Shown: positions 43,573 to 51,615 of the stretch, in pieces
Layout: every line of letters starts with the position of its first letter
How positions within the stretch are numbered: the stretch's first letter is position 1
Origin: an uncultured Prevotellaceae bacterium
Lineage (GTDB): Bacteria > Bacteroidota > Bacteroidia > Bacteroidales > Bacteroidaceae
Length of the DNA: 64,000 nucleotides
Direction: 5' to 3'
Assembly: GCA_945865175.1 (NCBI GenBank)
Contig: CAMBDA010000004.1
Location: forward strand, 52,370 to 116,369
Position numbers and translations under genes: made by a program
The notes under the pieces: model-generated
Databases searched by the model: none
Told to the model about the DNA's origin: nothing
The model's input: only the letters and a program-made list of their open reading frames with translations

Positions 43573-44235
43573 ATGATTAACTATTCTTTGACAATGCGTC
43601 CGGTCAACGCCAATCTGATCGAAATCAACCGCGCCAAGTCGCGCATCAACGCTGCCAAGGCAGCAGGTGAGGAACCCCAGGCCGAGGACATCGCCCTTGT
43701 GGCCACCGAGGTGCAGAAGGCCTTCGCACAGGCACAGTTTGCCGAGGTGATGACCATCGAGAAGTTTGCCCGCCACATCGCCGACCACGGCTGTGTGTAC
43801 AGCCGCGCCGACATCTCGGCCATCCTCTACATGGCCGTGGACTGCATGCGCGAGCAGCTGCTCGACGGCAAGAAAATCCGGCTGGGCGACCTGGGCGACT
43901 TCAGCGTGAACATCACCAGCCGCGGTGCCGACTCCACTGCCCTGTTCACCACCCAGTACATCACGGGCCTCAACGTGCAGTGGGACTGCGGGCCGCAGTT
44001 CCGCAACCTGATGGCCGAGGCCGAGTTCCAGCTGGTGCCCACGCGCGCCCAGCAGGCGGCTCTCATCCGCGCCATCCGCTCGGGCTCCGTCGTGGCCGAG
44101 GACCCCTCCGACACGCAGCAGCCCTCCGACACGCAGGAGCCCTCCGACAGCGGCAGTGACAACGCAGGCGGCGGCAGTGACGGTGGTTCCGACGGCGGTG
44201 ACGGTGGTTCCGGCGATGGTCCTTCATTCACCTAA
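43573..44235 (+). CDS. HU-family DNA-binding-like protein with repetitive acidic tail
   Basis: A 220-aa protein. I choose the ATG at 43573 over the TTG at 43567. Residues ~1-150 match the Bacteroidales HU-like type ([21 protein letters not shown] split, [31 protein letters not shown]), with one HU-like domain and an N-terminal extension. The last ~40 residues are low-complexity: three PSDTQ/PSD repeats, then a Gly/Ser/Asp run ([15 protein letters not shown]). Typical homologues lack such a long acidic tail, which may tune DNA binding. It has its own strong promoter and a terminator. Confidence 0.8.
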   Translation: MINYSLTMRPVNANLIEINRAKSRINAAKAAGEEPQAEDIALVATEVQKAFAQAQFAEVMTIEKFARHIADHGCVYSRADISAILYMAVDCMREQLLDGKKIRLGDLGDFSVNITSRGADSTALFTTQYITGLNVQWDCGPQFRNLMAEAEFQLVPTRAQQAALIRAIRSGSVVAEDPSDTQQPSDTQEPSDSGSDNAGGGSDGGSDGGDGGSGDGPSFT

Positions 44236-44270
44236 CCGCCCCGCGCGCGCCACACACCCTCTCCTTCATT

Positions 44271-44318
44271 CCCCGCACAGGTGTTTCCGCAAAAGGACCC
44301 TCGTGCGGGGTTTGTTTG
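44271..44318 (+). terminator. Terminator of the HU-like gene
   Basis: CCCCGCAC (44271-44278) pairs perfectly with GTGCGGGG (44303-44310) over a 24-nt loop, followed by TTTGTTTG. It lies 36 bp after the stop codon. Confidence 0.7.
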
Positions 44319-44329
44319 TCCGTTTCACA

Positions 44330-44555
44330 ACGATTCCAGAACCTGACTTCTTCGTATGGAGAATTGGATACGATGAAACTGTCCAGGACGATGTCCGGGT
44401 CGTTGAGCCTGGGTTCAATCTCGCTTTTCAGCAGCTTGTATAATTGTATCTTGGGGTCCTCAAATCCCCGGATGTTCCTCAGCCCTTTGGGGTCGACGAA
44501 CGACACACGCTGCTTCTTGCAGTTTCGCCGGCTGCTTTGTTTTCTTCTTTGCCAT
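44330..44555 (-). pseudogene. Remnant of a type III Res-like restriction gene (N- and C-terminal pieces fused by deletion)
   Basis: On the minus strand the ATG at 44555 reads [18 protein letters not shown]. Within a few bases the frame shifts and the sequence continues [45 protein letters not shown]. As I recall, large DEAD/DEAH restriction proteins of Bacteroidales (BPTD_3080-like) start with a lysine-rich stretch and KLQEAACV and end with a VDPKG..PKI..YK..I segment. The helicase and nuclease core of roughly 800 residues is missing, with an out-of-frame join near 44507. The 3' end fades at the HU terminator. Family is from memory, decay is seen directly. Confidence 0.5.
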
Positions 44556-44570
44556 GATGATTTGATTCTA

Positions 44571-44915
44571 TCAGAACTCTTTCAGATAGTTTGTAACTTG
44601 ATTTTCTAATTGAGGAAGATCATTTTGTATCACGTCCCAAATCACCGTATTGTCAACTTGAAAATATTCGTGAACAATATAGTTTCTCATGCCAGTTATC
44701 AGTTTCCATTGTGTATCTGGATGCTCACTTTTGAATTCATTTGTCAGAAGATTAGCTGCCTCTCCAATAATCTCAATGTTCTTTACCACGGCATAGTACA
44801 TCATGTCGTCTTTCACTAAATCATCAAAGCGTTTTCCTAGAGTATAACGTTTGATTCTTTCAATTGCTTGAACGATATGCTCCAGCCTGATTATGTCTTT
44901 ACTCGCTTCTCTCAT
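44571..44915 (-). CDS. hepT: HepT-like ribonuclease toxin (HEPN domain)
   Basis: A 114-aa all-helical protein of the DUF86/HepT type. The HEPN signature RxxxxH is present as RNYIVHEYF near residue 79, together with the family blocks [29 protein letters not shown] and the terminal [12 protein letters not shown]. From family knowledge it cleaves RNA or is held inactive by AMP addition from MntA. It overlaps the upstream mntA-like gene by 17 bp, so the two are co-translated, antitoxin first. It lies inside a cluster of restriction-type genes. Confidence 0.87.
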   Translation of the reverse strand: MREASKDIIRLEHIVQAIERIKRYTLGKRFDDLVKDDMMYYAVVKNIEIIGEAANLLTNEFKSEHPDTQWKLITGMRNYIVHEYFQVDNTVIWDVIQNDLPQLENQVTNYLKEF

Positions 44916-45198
44916 AAATTAGTATCTTGTCCTTTTCAGATGATTCTTGAGCAAATGGAAGCAGTGTTCCTTCCGACACCAGGTCCACCTTGCGTCCTAA
45001 AAGTTCTTCCAGGTCGTTCCACATTCCAAAGAATTTCAGCCCTATGGGACGACTTTTGTCCAGAAGCACGATGATGTCTACATCGCTGTCTGGCGTCTGC
45101 TCATTACGGGAAAAAGACCCGAACAGCCATGCCTTCAGGACTGGTTGCGTCTTGAAGTAGTCTGCCACTGTGGTTTTAATCATATTTGTTGTCATCAT
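44899..45198 (-). CDS. mntA: MntA-like nucleotidyltransferase antitoxin
   Basis: A 99-aa minimal nucleotidyltransferase. The catalytic motif is intact: LFGSFSRNE (GSFSR) followed by DSDVDIIV (the DxD metal ligands), with a third acidic residue in KVDLVSEG. Known relatives add AMP to the tyrosine of HepT next to its active site, neutralising it. Here HepT has a Tyr in the RNYIVHEYF block, consistent with this mode. It is the first gene of the pair and has its own promoter. Confidence 0.87.
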   Translation of the reverse strand: MMTTNMIKTTVADYFKTQPVLKAWLFGSFSRNEQTPDSDVDIIVLLDKSRPIGLKFFGMWNDLEELLGRKVDLVSEGTLLPFAQESSEKDKILIYERSE

Positions 45199-45221
45199 GC
45201 AAAGAAGTTATATATCCGCTG

Positions 45222-45251
45222 CAAAAATACGAAAAAAAACAATAACTCAAA
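45222..45251 (-). promoter_or_regulatory. Promoter of the mntA-hepT pair
   Basis: On the minus strand: TTTG (forward 45248-45251), 18-bp spacer, TATTTTTG (forward 45222-45229). The start codon at 45198 is 24 bp downstream. Confidence 0.5.
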
Positions 45252-45264
45252 GGAAAATCAGAAT

Positions 45265-45357
45265 TTATTCCGTTTCAAACATACGTTTTGTGAATTCTTC
45301 TTCGATCAGCACCACTTTCCAGAGGTCTCCACCATAAGGATACAGGGCGAAACATTT
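45265..45357 (-). pseudogene. Possible C-terminal gene remnant
   Basis: A 30-codon frame without a start, ending at a TAA (forward 45265-45267), reads YPYGGDLWKVVLIEEEF and then TKRMFETE. Its amphipathic, codon-like appearance suggests the tail of a lost gene left between the helicase gene and the toxin-antitoxin pair. Family not recognised; it may also be chance. Confidence 0.25.
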
Positions 45358-45404
45358 TCATATCCCCCTGCCGTATGGGGAGTTGTCTGTGGTGACTCTC
45401 GTGT

Positions 45405-47942
45405 TCAGGGGATGTCGGCCTGTGGCATTTGGCTTTTGTATGTGTGCTCGGAAACGACCGTGTCAAAGCCTCCCACATTCTCGCCCTCATGGGTGTTGAT
45501 GCCAGTGTACCGGAGCGAGGCGTCCTCATAGCGCTTGAATTTGTACACGGCATCGTTCATCAGTTCGCGGTTGAACACCCCGAGCGAGACGAGCAGGTCA
45601 AAATCGGACAGCGAGAGCCCCGTGACCTTGCGGAACAGTTCAGGCTCGAGCTGGTGGATGACATCGTAGAGGGTGTATTCGCGATAGTCGGTGAGATACA
45701 TGAAAACCGGTATGCGCGTAGCAAACTTGATGAGCTTCTGCTGTATCTCCTTGCGCTTCGACTTGTATTCCTTCTCCTCGGCAGTAAGTTCCCTCTTCTC
45801 CTTAGCCGTCATGTTGTCGCCTTTCTCTTTTTTTGCCTTCTTCACCGCCTCCGACTTGTTGATGATGGTCTCTATGTCCTTGTTGAGCGCGCGGAATCCC
45901 TCGATGTTCATCAAGGCCTTCATGGCCTCGGGACTTGTCAGCAGCCGGCTGAGCGTACCATTATCCACATTCACGAGCAAGGCACTCTCCCACCTGCGTG
46001 CGAGCAGCGTGGCCGTGGTGCCCGACATGGCCATGTCCAGGATGCCGGCCGCATCTATCTGCTTCATGCTTGACCCGTCGTAGGCAAGGATAGGCAGGTA
46101 TTTGATGAAGTCGTTCACCTTCTGCTCGGGGTTATGATTGTCAACGCTCAGCCGGCAGCTGTATTCCGCCACTTGTCGCAAGGCCCGGTTGGGGGCGAAG
46201 TCAAACACGTAGCAAAGCGGTTTGAGCACCACCTCCTCTCCCCATTCGTCGCGCATGGTCCATGGTGACTGCACACGGAATGCCGCCTGGAAATAGGTTT
46301 CGGGAGAGGCTGAGTTGCGGAGCATGAAGATGCCTGTCCATGGCTTCACCGTAACGCCAGTGGACAGCTTGCCACACGAGAGCGTGATGGTGCAGTCTTC
46401 CTGAGGGTTGCACATACCGGCATAAACGGGATTGACGGCGTCGGCTCCCATGCCGGCCTCATTGCCTGCTGCCACGATTATCTTGTATCTGCCGAAGAAC
46501 CTACGGTTGACTGGTTTCTCCAGCAGTCTCTTCATTGCCTTGCATGCTGCCACGCTTGGGAGGAACCAGTAGGTGTGGCGCAGATAGTCGAGCAGGCGGG
46601 CATCGGAGAACGGCATCGGCGGCTTCTCACCCGCTAGCTTCAGGTCGCTCACTACATTCTCAATGTATGCGCCATGAATGATGTCAACCCACTTCTGCAC
46701 ATATTCCTCATGGACAAACGTGTCGTCTTCGGCACTGAAAAAGCTGTTAAGGTCAAACTCGCAGAATTCTCCTTGTTCGGCAATCTCCCGAATCTTGTCG
46801 GGCAGTTGATAGGTGAGCATCACCATCTTCGGCAACGAAAGATAGGGATTCCTGCCCTTGCTGTTGTCCCATCCGTACTTGGCACACTGCTCGTCGGAAT
46901 AGGTCCAGTTGTAAATCTGTTCCTCGATAAACTCCCCGCTGGCGATGGCACGGAAAGGAGTGCCTGAGAGATAGAGATAATGCCTTGTTTTGAGAGGCAT
47001 CAATCCCTCGTCGAAAGCCTCCCTTGCTTCCATTTCCTTCTTTGATGCGGCATCCTCTGCATAGATATTCCGTGTCTCCTCGGCTATGCTTGTGGCAATG
47101 TCTTGCTTGTTGTAGTAGTCCTTTGCATTTTTCCCCCATGCCCCGAAGTGGTATTCGTCCAGGATGATGCAGTCCCATTGCACCTGCTGTACCCATTCGT
47201 TGGTGGCTTTGATGCCGCCTGCGCTGTTGGTGCCCAGCACGTCCTGAAACGATGCGAAGCAAACAAATCTCTCTGACATGTCAACACTGTTAAACTCCCT
47301 GTTCTCCTGCTTCTCAACAAACGTCCAGCCTTCGAAGTCTTTGTGCGTGAACAGGTCTTCCTTCCATGCAGTCTTCACAGCAGGCTTAAAAGTTAACACA
47401 AGCACATGCTTCCATTTCATGCGCAGGGCCAGCTGATAGGCCGTGAAGGTCTTGCCAAAGCGCATCTTGGCATTCCAGAGGAAGTGGGCGGTAAGGCCTT
47501 CGTTGGCTTTGTCGGCCGCAAATGACTCGAAATATGCCGCAGTCCTGCTGACGGCCTCATCCTGCTCGGGCCGCATCTTGAAGTCCTCCGTGCGCTGAAG
47601 CATAGTTGTCTCGTTGTTTCTCACCGCCTCGATAGCCCTTTCCACCTCTCGTGTGCCACATGTGAACCACTCGCCTTCGGGATTTTGAATATTTGCACCT
47701 CGAAGCACCCTGTGCACAGCCTTGTCGCTGAACACCGAACCGTCCTGGCGCATGGCTGGACGGATGAGTTCCACCTTCCACGACTGTCCCGGAACAAGCG
47801 TAGGGTAATGTTCTTTCATTCGCACTTCGACACTTCGGGCAGTGAAGCCCACCTTCAGCATTCCGGGGAATCGCGTGTCGGAATAGGCATAGATGATAGG
47901 CCTTTCCTCCACCTGTTTTTGGAGCAAGTTTGTTGTTGCCAT
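45405..47942 (-). CDS. GIY-YIG/T5orf172-like nuclease fused to SF2 helicase (restriction-type)
   Basis: An 845-aa protein. Residues ~16-110 look like a T5orf172/GIY-YIG domain: IIYAYSDTRFPGMLKVGFT, then SVEVRMKEHY, with a late acidic residue in PEGEWFTC, so a nuclease site of Tyr-Arg-Glu type is plausible. The rest is an SF2 helicase: Walker A-like AKMRFGKT, DEYH box in CIILDEYHFG, motif III YLYLSGTPF, and motif VI FQAAFRVQSPW. The long C-terminal helical region (KKEKGDNMTAKEKREL) is charged. No PD-(D/E)xK motif is evident. It is the last gene of an operon with two methylase-like genes (7-bp gap), so it is probably the cutting/translocating subunit of a restriction system. Confidence 0.75.
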   Translation of the reverse strand: MATTNLLQKQVEERPIIYAYSDTRFPGMLKVGFTARSVEVRMKEHYPTLVPGQSWKVELIRPAMRQDGSVFSDKAVHRVLRGANIQNPEGEWFTCGTREVERAIEAVRNNETTMLQRTEDFKMRPEQDEAVSRTAAYFESFAADKANEGLTAHFLWNAKMRFGKTFTAYQLALRMKWKHVLVLTFKPAVKTAWKEDLFTHKDFEGWTFVEKQENREFNSVDMSERFVCFASFQDVLGTNSAGGIKATNEWVQQVQWDCIILDEYHFGAWGKNAKDYYNKQDIATSIAEETRNIYAEDAASKKEMEAREAFDEGLMPLKTRHYLYLSGTPFRAIASGEFIEEQIYNWTYSDEQCAKYGWDNSKGRNPYLSLPKMVMLTYQLPDKIREIAEQGEFCEFDLNSFFSAEDDTFVHEEYVQKWVDIIHGAYIENVVSDLKLAGEKPPMPFSDARLLDYLRHTYWFLPSVAACKAMKRLLEKPVNRRFFGRYKIIVAAGNEAGMGADAVNPVYAGMCNPQEDCTITLSCGKLSTGVTVKPWTGIFMLRNSASPETYFQAAFRVQSPWTMRDEWGEEVVLKPLCYVFDFAPNRALRQVAEYSCRLSVDNHNPEQKVNDFIKYLPILAYDGSSMKQIDAAGILDMAMSGTTATLLARRWESALLVNVDNGTLSRLLTSPEAMKALMNIEGFRALNKDIETIINKSEAVKKAKKEKGDNMTAKEKRELTAEEKEYKSKRKEIQQKLIKFATRIPVFMYLTDYREYTLYDVIHQLEPELFRKVTGLSLSDFDLLVSLGVFNRELMNDAVYKFKRYEDASLRYTGINTHEGENVGGFDTVVSEHTYKSQMPQADIP

Positions 47943-47949
47943 AATCGTA

Positions 47950-49449
47950 TTATTCCATTGGACGAATCATAGATTCAATAAATGCAATCTCCTTCTCGTC
48001 CAGGCCGTATTTCGCGTAGAGCATTTCGTCGGTCCAGGGGTGGGAGAAGTCTTGGAGGGGGACGAGATCAAAAGTCCTATTCGATACATCTGGTGAGACT
48101 ATTGTTGGTTGACAAAGAAATCGCACGAATTTTGTTTTGATATAACTCATACAGTTGTTTGCTTCTTCTTCGTCTACAAATGCATCAATAACAACATAAG
48201 ACTCTGTAACGACAGAATTTGGTTCTGCTACGAATGTTTGTGACATTCTTAATACTTGGCCATTATCTTCTTCTGGGACGGATGTTGAGCGCGAAGTTAC
48301 AACTTTCCAATAATTCAGATATTCAACATTCTTTATTATTTGATTCCGTCTTACATAGGCAAATCCTCTTTTATCTTTTTTTGTATATAACTTTATTTCG
48401 CCATTCTGTTCAAAATCCATAAAGTTCGTTCTAAATCCAAATGGTTTTTGCGACCAAACTTTTGAAGATAACATTATATTATTCACACGCAAAACTTTTT
48501 CAACAACATTACGTGCGATGTTGTCTCGAATGAAGAAATCCAATCCAAACTCTAACTTTTTCCTTGTTATTGGTTCTTCTTCATGTGAAGTATAGAGTAT
48601 CTCATTTGATGAATAATACTTTTCCCATTTGAAATAACATACTCCTCCACCAGCTCTTATTCCTGGAAAACAATCAGCACCTCGTTTATAATCATATATA
48701 AAGCTTACATGTCCGTCGCCAAGCATTATATCTCGAAATTCTTTTAAGTATCTTCCACCACAATACCAACGAGATGGGATAATCATTAGTAAGTAATTCG
48801 GATTTAATTTTTGCGCCTGTAAAGCAAAAAGATGATATATTGGAGTAGCGCTGTTTTTGTTCCCTCCATCACTCATCTGATACGGCGGATTACCTATAAT
48901 AACATCAAATTTCATATTTTTCGGGAATAATGTTTCAGGATTATCTGTGTGAATAAACTGATAGGCATACTGTTCTGACTCATAGCCTCGGTCGTAGACT
49001 TCCTTGCTGGCACCACAGTATTTACACTTGCCATTGACCCATGTGTGACGGAGGGCCTTGTAGAAGACATGCCCTTGCTCATCGTCGAAATAGCTGACGC
49101 TATGCTGGCTGCTGGCACTCCTGCTGCAATAGAGCGTGCGGCGGCTCAGCAACGATGTCAGTTCTGTCAGGGCGATGCCATACACCTGATGGTGCATGAT
49201 ATGGTCGATACGCTTCTGACGATTGGGTATCTGACGGGCCAGGCCGCGGTCGAGCCGCTTCACTATCTCACGCAGAAACACGCCCGACTTGCAGAAAGGG
49301 TCGAGAAAGGTGGCCGAAGGGTTGCCAAATAGTTCCTGGGGAAGCATGTCCAGCATCTGGTTGGCCAGCACGGGCGGGGTGAACACCTCATCGTTGCTCA
49401 GATTGGCGATGCAGTTGAGCACATCGGGATTGTATGCCTTATTCACCAT
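47950..49449 (-). CDS. Eco57I-type N6-adenine DNA methyltransferase
   Basis: A 499-aa protein. SAM-binding motif I is LDPFCKSGVFL (about residues 49-59) and catalytic motif IV is IIGNPPYQMSDGG (about 183-195), the NPPY form used for adenine N6 methylation. A CKYC pair lies between them. The C-terminal half (LDFFIRDNIARNV onward) is the likely target recognition part. It overlaps the upstream methylase-like gene by 11 bp and precedes the helicase by 7 bp. Codons from about 48080 to 48960 (C-terminal two thirds) are markedly AT-rich while both ends are GC-rich, as if the recognition part had been swapped. Confidence 0.82.
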   Translation of the reverse strand: MVNKAYNPDVLNCIANLSNDEVFTPPVLANQMLDMLPQELFGNPSATFLDPFCKSGVFLREIVKRLDRGLARQIPNRQKRIDHIMHHQVYGIALTELTSLLSRRTLYCSRSASSQHSVSYFDDEQGHVFYKALRHTWVNGKCKYCGASKEVYDRGYESEQYAYQFIHTDNPETLFPKNMKFDVIIGNPPYQMSDGGNKNSATPIYHLFALQAQKLNPNYLLMIIPSRWYCGGRYLKEFRDIMLGDGHVSFIYDYKRGADCFPGIRAGGGVCYFKWEKYYSSNEILYTSHEEEPITRKKLEFGLDFFIRDNIARNVVEKVLRVNNIMLSSKVWSQKPFGFRTNFMDFEQNGEIKLYTKKDKRGFAYVRRNQIIKNVEYLNYWKVVTSRSTSVPEEDNGQVLRMSQTFVAEPNSVVTESYVVIDAFVDEEEANNCMSYIKTKFVRFLCQPTIVSPDVSNRTFDLVPLQDFSHPWTDEMLYAKYGLDEKEIAFIESMIRPME

Positions 49450-50089
49450 AGGACTGAGGATTGAGTTTCAGGAAATGGACGGGCGGAAACGTCTGGCAGG
49501 GCATGTCGGAGAAAAAGTCTCCTCCCCTATTGCCAGCCACCAGATAGCTGAACTCATAGTCTCTGCGGTTCATCATTCCGCCTCCAAGCAGACTCCATTC
49601 CGAGATGATTATCCACTCCTTGGGATTGTCCACACGATGGTATGTGAGCGCATTGCCTATGATGACGTTCTTGCCAAGGAGGTAACGGATGCTGTCCATA
49701 CATTCCTGCTTCACATTGTCGACATAGAGCGCATGATACTCGTCATGGAAAATCTTGAAAAGCCGCTCACGACAGGTGGTGGCATTGTCGGGCAACAGCT
49801 CGATGCCATAGATGCTGCTGACGGCAAGCACCGCATTCTTTTCGTATTCCAGTTGAGTGTTCTTGCCCTGCTCCACGAGGCTGCGGCACACACGCAGCTT
49901 CCTGCGGAGAATCTCCGCAAGGAAATTGCCGTCGCCACATGCCGGTTCCAGGAAACGGCTGTCGATGCGCTCCGTCTCGTGCCTAACGAGGTCGAGCATG
50001 GCATTCACCTCTCTTTCGTTGGTGAACACTTCGCCATGCTGCTGCACCCGTTCCCGCGATTTTACTTGTTTTGCCTTAGGTGTAATCAT
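49439..50089 (-). CDS. DNA methylase-like protein lacking the NPPY motif
   Basis: A 216-aa protein starting at the ATG at 50089 (MITPKAKQVKSRERV); a longer frame to 50206 would run into a hairpin and lacks domain support. The SAM motif FLEPACGDGNFL is intact near residue 46, and GEVFTNEREV matches the N-terminal block of Type I/IIG M subunits. Where NPPY should be, the sequence reads VIIGNALTYH, followed by IISEWSL. It thus probably binds SAM but may not methylate alone. First gene of the three-gene operon, translationally overlapping the NPPY methylase. Partner or regulator roles are inference. Confidence 0.7.
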   Translation of the reverse strand: MITPKAKQVKSRERVQQHGEVFTNEREVNAMLDLVRHETERIDSRFLEPACGDGNFLAEILRRKLRVCRSLVEQGKNTQLEYEKNAVLAVSSIYGIELLPDNATTCRERLFKIFHDEYHALYVDNVKQECMDSIRYLLGKNVIIGNALTYHRVDNPKEWIIISEWSLLGGGMMNRRDYEFSYLVAGNRGGDFFSDMPCQTFPPVHFLKLNPQSYGE

Positions 50090-50098
50090 AAAAAACGT

Positions 50099-50144
50099 AT
50101 GCCAAATGATAGTAAGCAAAAACCATCCTACTATCATCTGGCAT
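50099..50144 (-). promoter_or_regulatory. Hairpin or operator in the leader of the methylase operon
   Basis: Arms ATGCCAAATGATAGTA (50099-50114) and TACTATCATCTGGCAT (50129-50144) pair at 15 of 16 positions over a 14-nt loop. The start codon of the first methylase gene is only 10 bp away, so the hairpin could block translation or be a dimer-binding operator for autoregulation. Confidence 0.6.
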
Positions 50145-50231
50145 ATCGGGTCGGTATATGACATCCGCCCCTGGCACACACAGACAGGCACAAAAAGAGG
50201 GTGCAAGCGCCTTCTTACGGTGTTCCGGGGC

Positions 50232-50488
50232 TAAGCGTCGGATTCTTATGGACCCCATCCAAGAATAAGAATTATGCCTACACCCATTGCTGGGTGCAAA
50301 CATCTTCTATCTTCATTCTTGGACCGGCCTTTTAATCCTGACGCATGTATATACGCCTAAGCCAACGTTTTCGTTAAGCCAAATGGGCAAAGCAAGTTTA
50401 CTTGCCCTTTGCCATGGCGAGAAAACGAAGGCGAAGCCAACCATCATTGATGTGGTCATTTATCCATGAGTTAAGTTTCCGACGCTTA
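50232..50488. repeat. 257-bp segment bounded by 11-bp inverted repeats
   Basis: TAAGCGTCGGA at 50232-50242 recurs exactly inverted as TCCGACGCTTA at 50478-50488. No recombinase gene is adjacent. It may be a MITE-like insertion, an invertible segment, or a chance pairing. Confidence 0.45.
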
Positions 50489-50622
50489 TTCAGGAACACC
50501 ACAATGATAGTCTGATGTTGCTATATGTCAATAAGTAATGCTGCCCGGGGCCCCTGCTCGCCTCTTCCCCCACGCCTGGAGGCTTCATCGGCGGCAGACG
50601 GCCGGACAACTCTTTTCTTCTT

Positions 50623-51615
50623 TCACTTGCGCAGCTTTCTGGCCTTCACGCCGGTGAAGGTCATCTTCACGGGGCGGATGGTGCCGTCGGCATTGAAATG
50701 GAGGCGGTCGATGCAGGTGACACGGCTGTTGCCGTCGGTCTCGCTCAGCGGGCGACGGTGGTAGATGATGTAGTACTCGTCCTTGCCGGGCACCTGGATG
50801 ACGGAGTGGTGTCCGGCACCGGTGGCCACCTCGGGGTCCTGCTGCAGTATCTTGCCGATGCGGCGGAAGGGGCCCTTGGGGCTGTCGGCTATGGCATAGG
50901 CCACGCAATAGTCGGGGCCTGTCCATCCACCCTCGCTCCACATGAAATAGTACTTGCCGCCGCGCTTCATCATGAACGGGCCTTCCACATAGCTCTCGCT
51001 GGGCGTCACTTCGTGGAACTTCTGCCCGTCCTCCCAGGGCACGATGCTCAGGAGGTCGTCGCTCAGCTTGCACATGTTGCAGTGGCGCCAGCCGCCGTAG
51101 TACATGTAGTACTGCCCGTCGTCGTCGCGGAACACGAACTGGTCGATGGGCTGGGCTCCGTTCACTATCTCTCCGATGAGCGGACGGCCCAGTGCGTCCT
51201 TGTAGGGGCCTTCGGGCTTGTCGCTCACGGCCACACCTATGCCGCCTATCTCGCCTTCGTGCACGTCATTGGCACCGAAGAACAGATAGTAGCGGCCGTC
51301 CTTCTCCAGAATGGCGGGTGCCCACAGGGCCTGGCGCAGCCAGGGGATGTTCTTCTGCTCCAGCACACGCTCGTGCTTGGTCCATGTCACCAGGTCGCGG
51401 CTGGAAAAGGCATCGAAGAACAGCTGGTCCTTGAAGGGCGCGCTGTAGGTGGGGAACACCCAGTAGCGTCCGTCCATCACCGTGCCTTCGGGGTCGGCAT
51501 ACCACCCCGGGAAGATGGGGTTCCCGCTCTCTTTCTTCTTCTTGGCCTGCGCCTGGCCACCCATGCAGAGGAGGGCAGCCAGGCCAAGCATACAACAGGT
51601 TATACGTTTGTTCAT
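50623..51615 (-). CDS. Glycoside hydrolase family 43 enzyme
   Basis: A 330-aa exported enzyme (signal peptide ...GGQAQA|K). Five-bladed propeller with the GH43 triad: base Asp in GWYADPEG, second Asp in PIDQFVF, acid Glu in YVEGPFMM. Blocks LWAPAI and GAGHHSV are also typical. Different subgroup from the GH43 enzymes at 24615 and 62306; probably arabinofuranosidase or xylosidase. Its ATG shares a base with the stop of the upstream PFL gene (TGATG), so translation is coupled to a cytoplasmic protein of unrelated type, an unusual arrangement. Confidence 0.85.
   Translation of the reverse strand: MNKRITCCMLGLAALLCMGGQAQAKKKKESGNPIFPGWYADPEGTVMDGRYWVFPTYSAPFKDQLFFDAFSSRDLVTWTKHERVLEQKNIPWLRQALWAPAILEKDGRYYLFFGANDVHEGEIGGIGVAVSDKPEGPYKDALGRPLIGEIVNGAQPIDQFVFRDDDGQYYMYYGGWRHCNMCKLSDDLLSIVPWEDGQKFHEVTPSESYVEGPFMMKRGGKYYFMWSEGGWTGPDYCVAYAIADSPKGPFRRIGKILQQDPEVATGAGHHSVIQVPGKDEYYIIYHRRPLSETDGNSRVTCIDRLHFNADGTIRPVKMTFTGVKARKLRK

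Larger units (their letters stand above)
50090..50622. other. 533-bp intergenic region upstream of the restriction operon
   Basis: Contains a hairpin close to the methylase start and an 11-bp inverted repeat bounding a 257-bp segment (both listed). Inside the segment are smaller hairpins: CCAAGAAT/ATTCTTGG around 50270-50325 with an inner CACCCA/TGGGTG, and GGCAAAG..CAAG/CTTGCC..TTTGCC near 50386-50413. No gene and no clear promoter consensus is seen. Confidence 0.5.
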
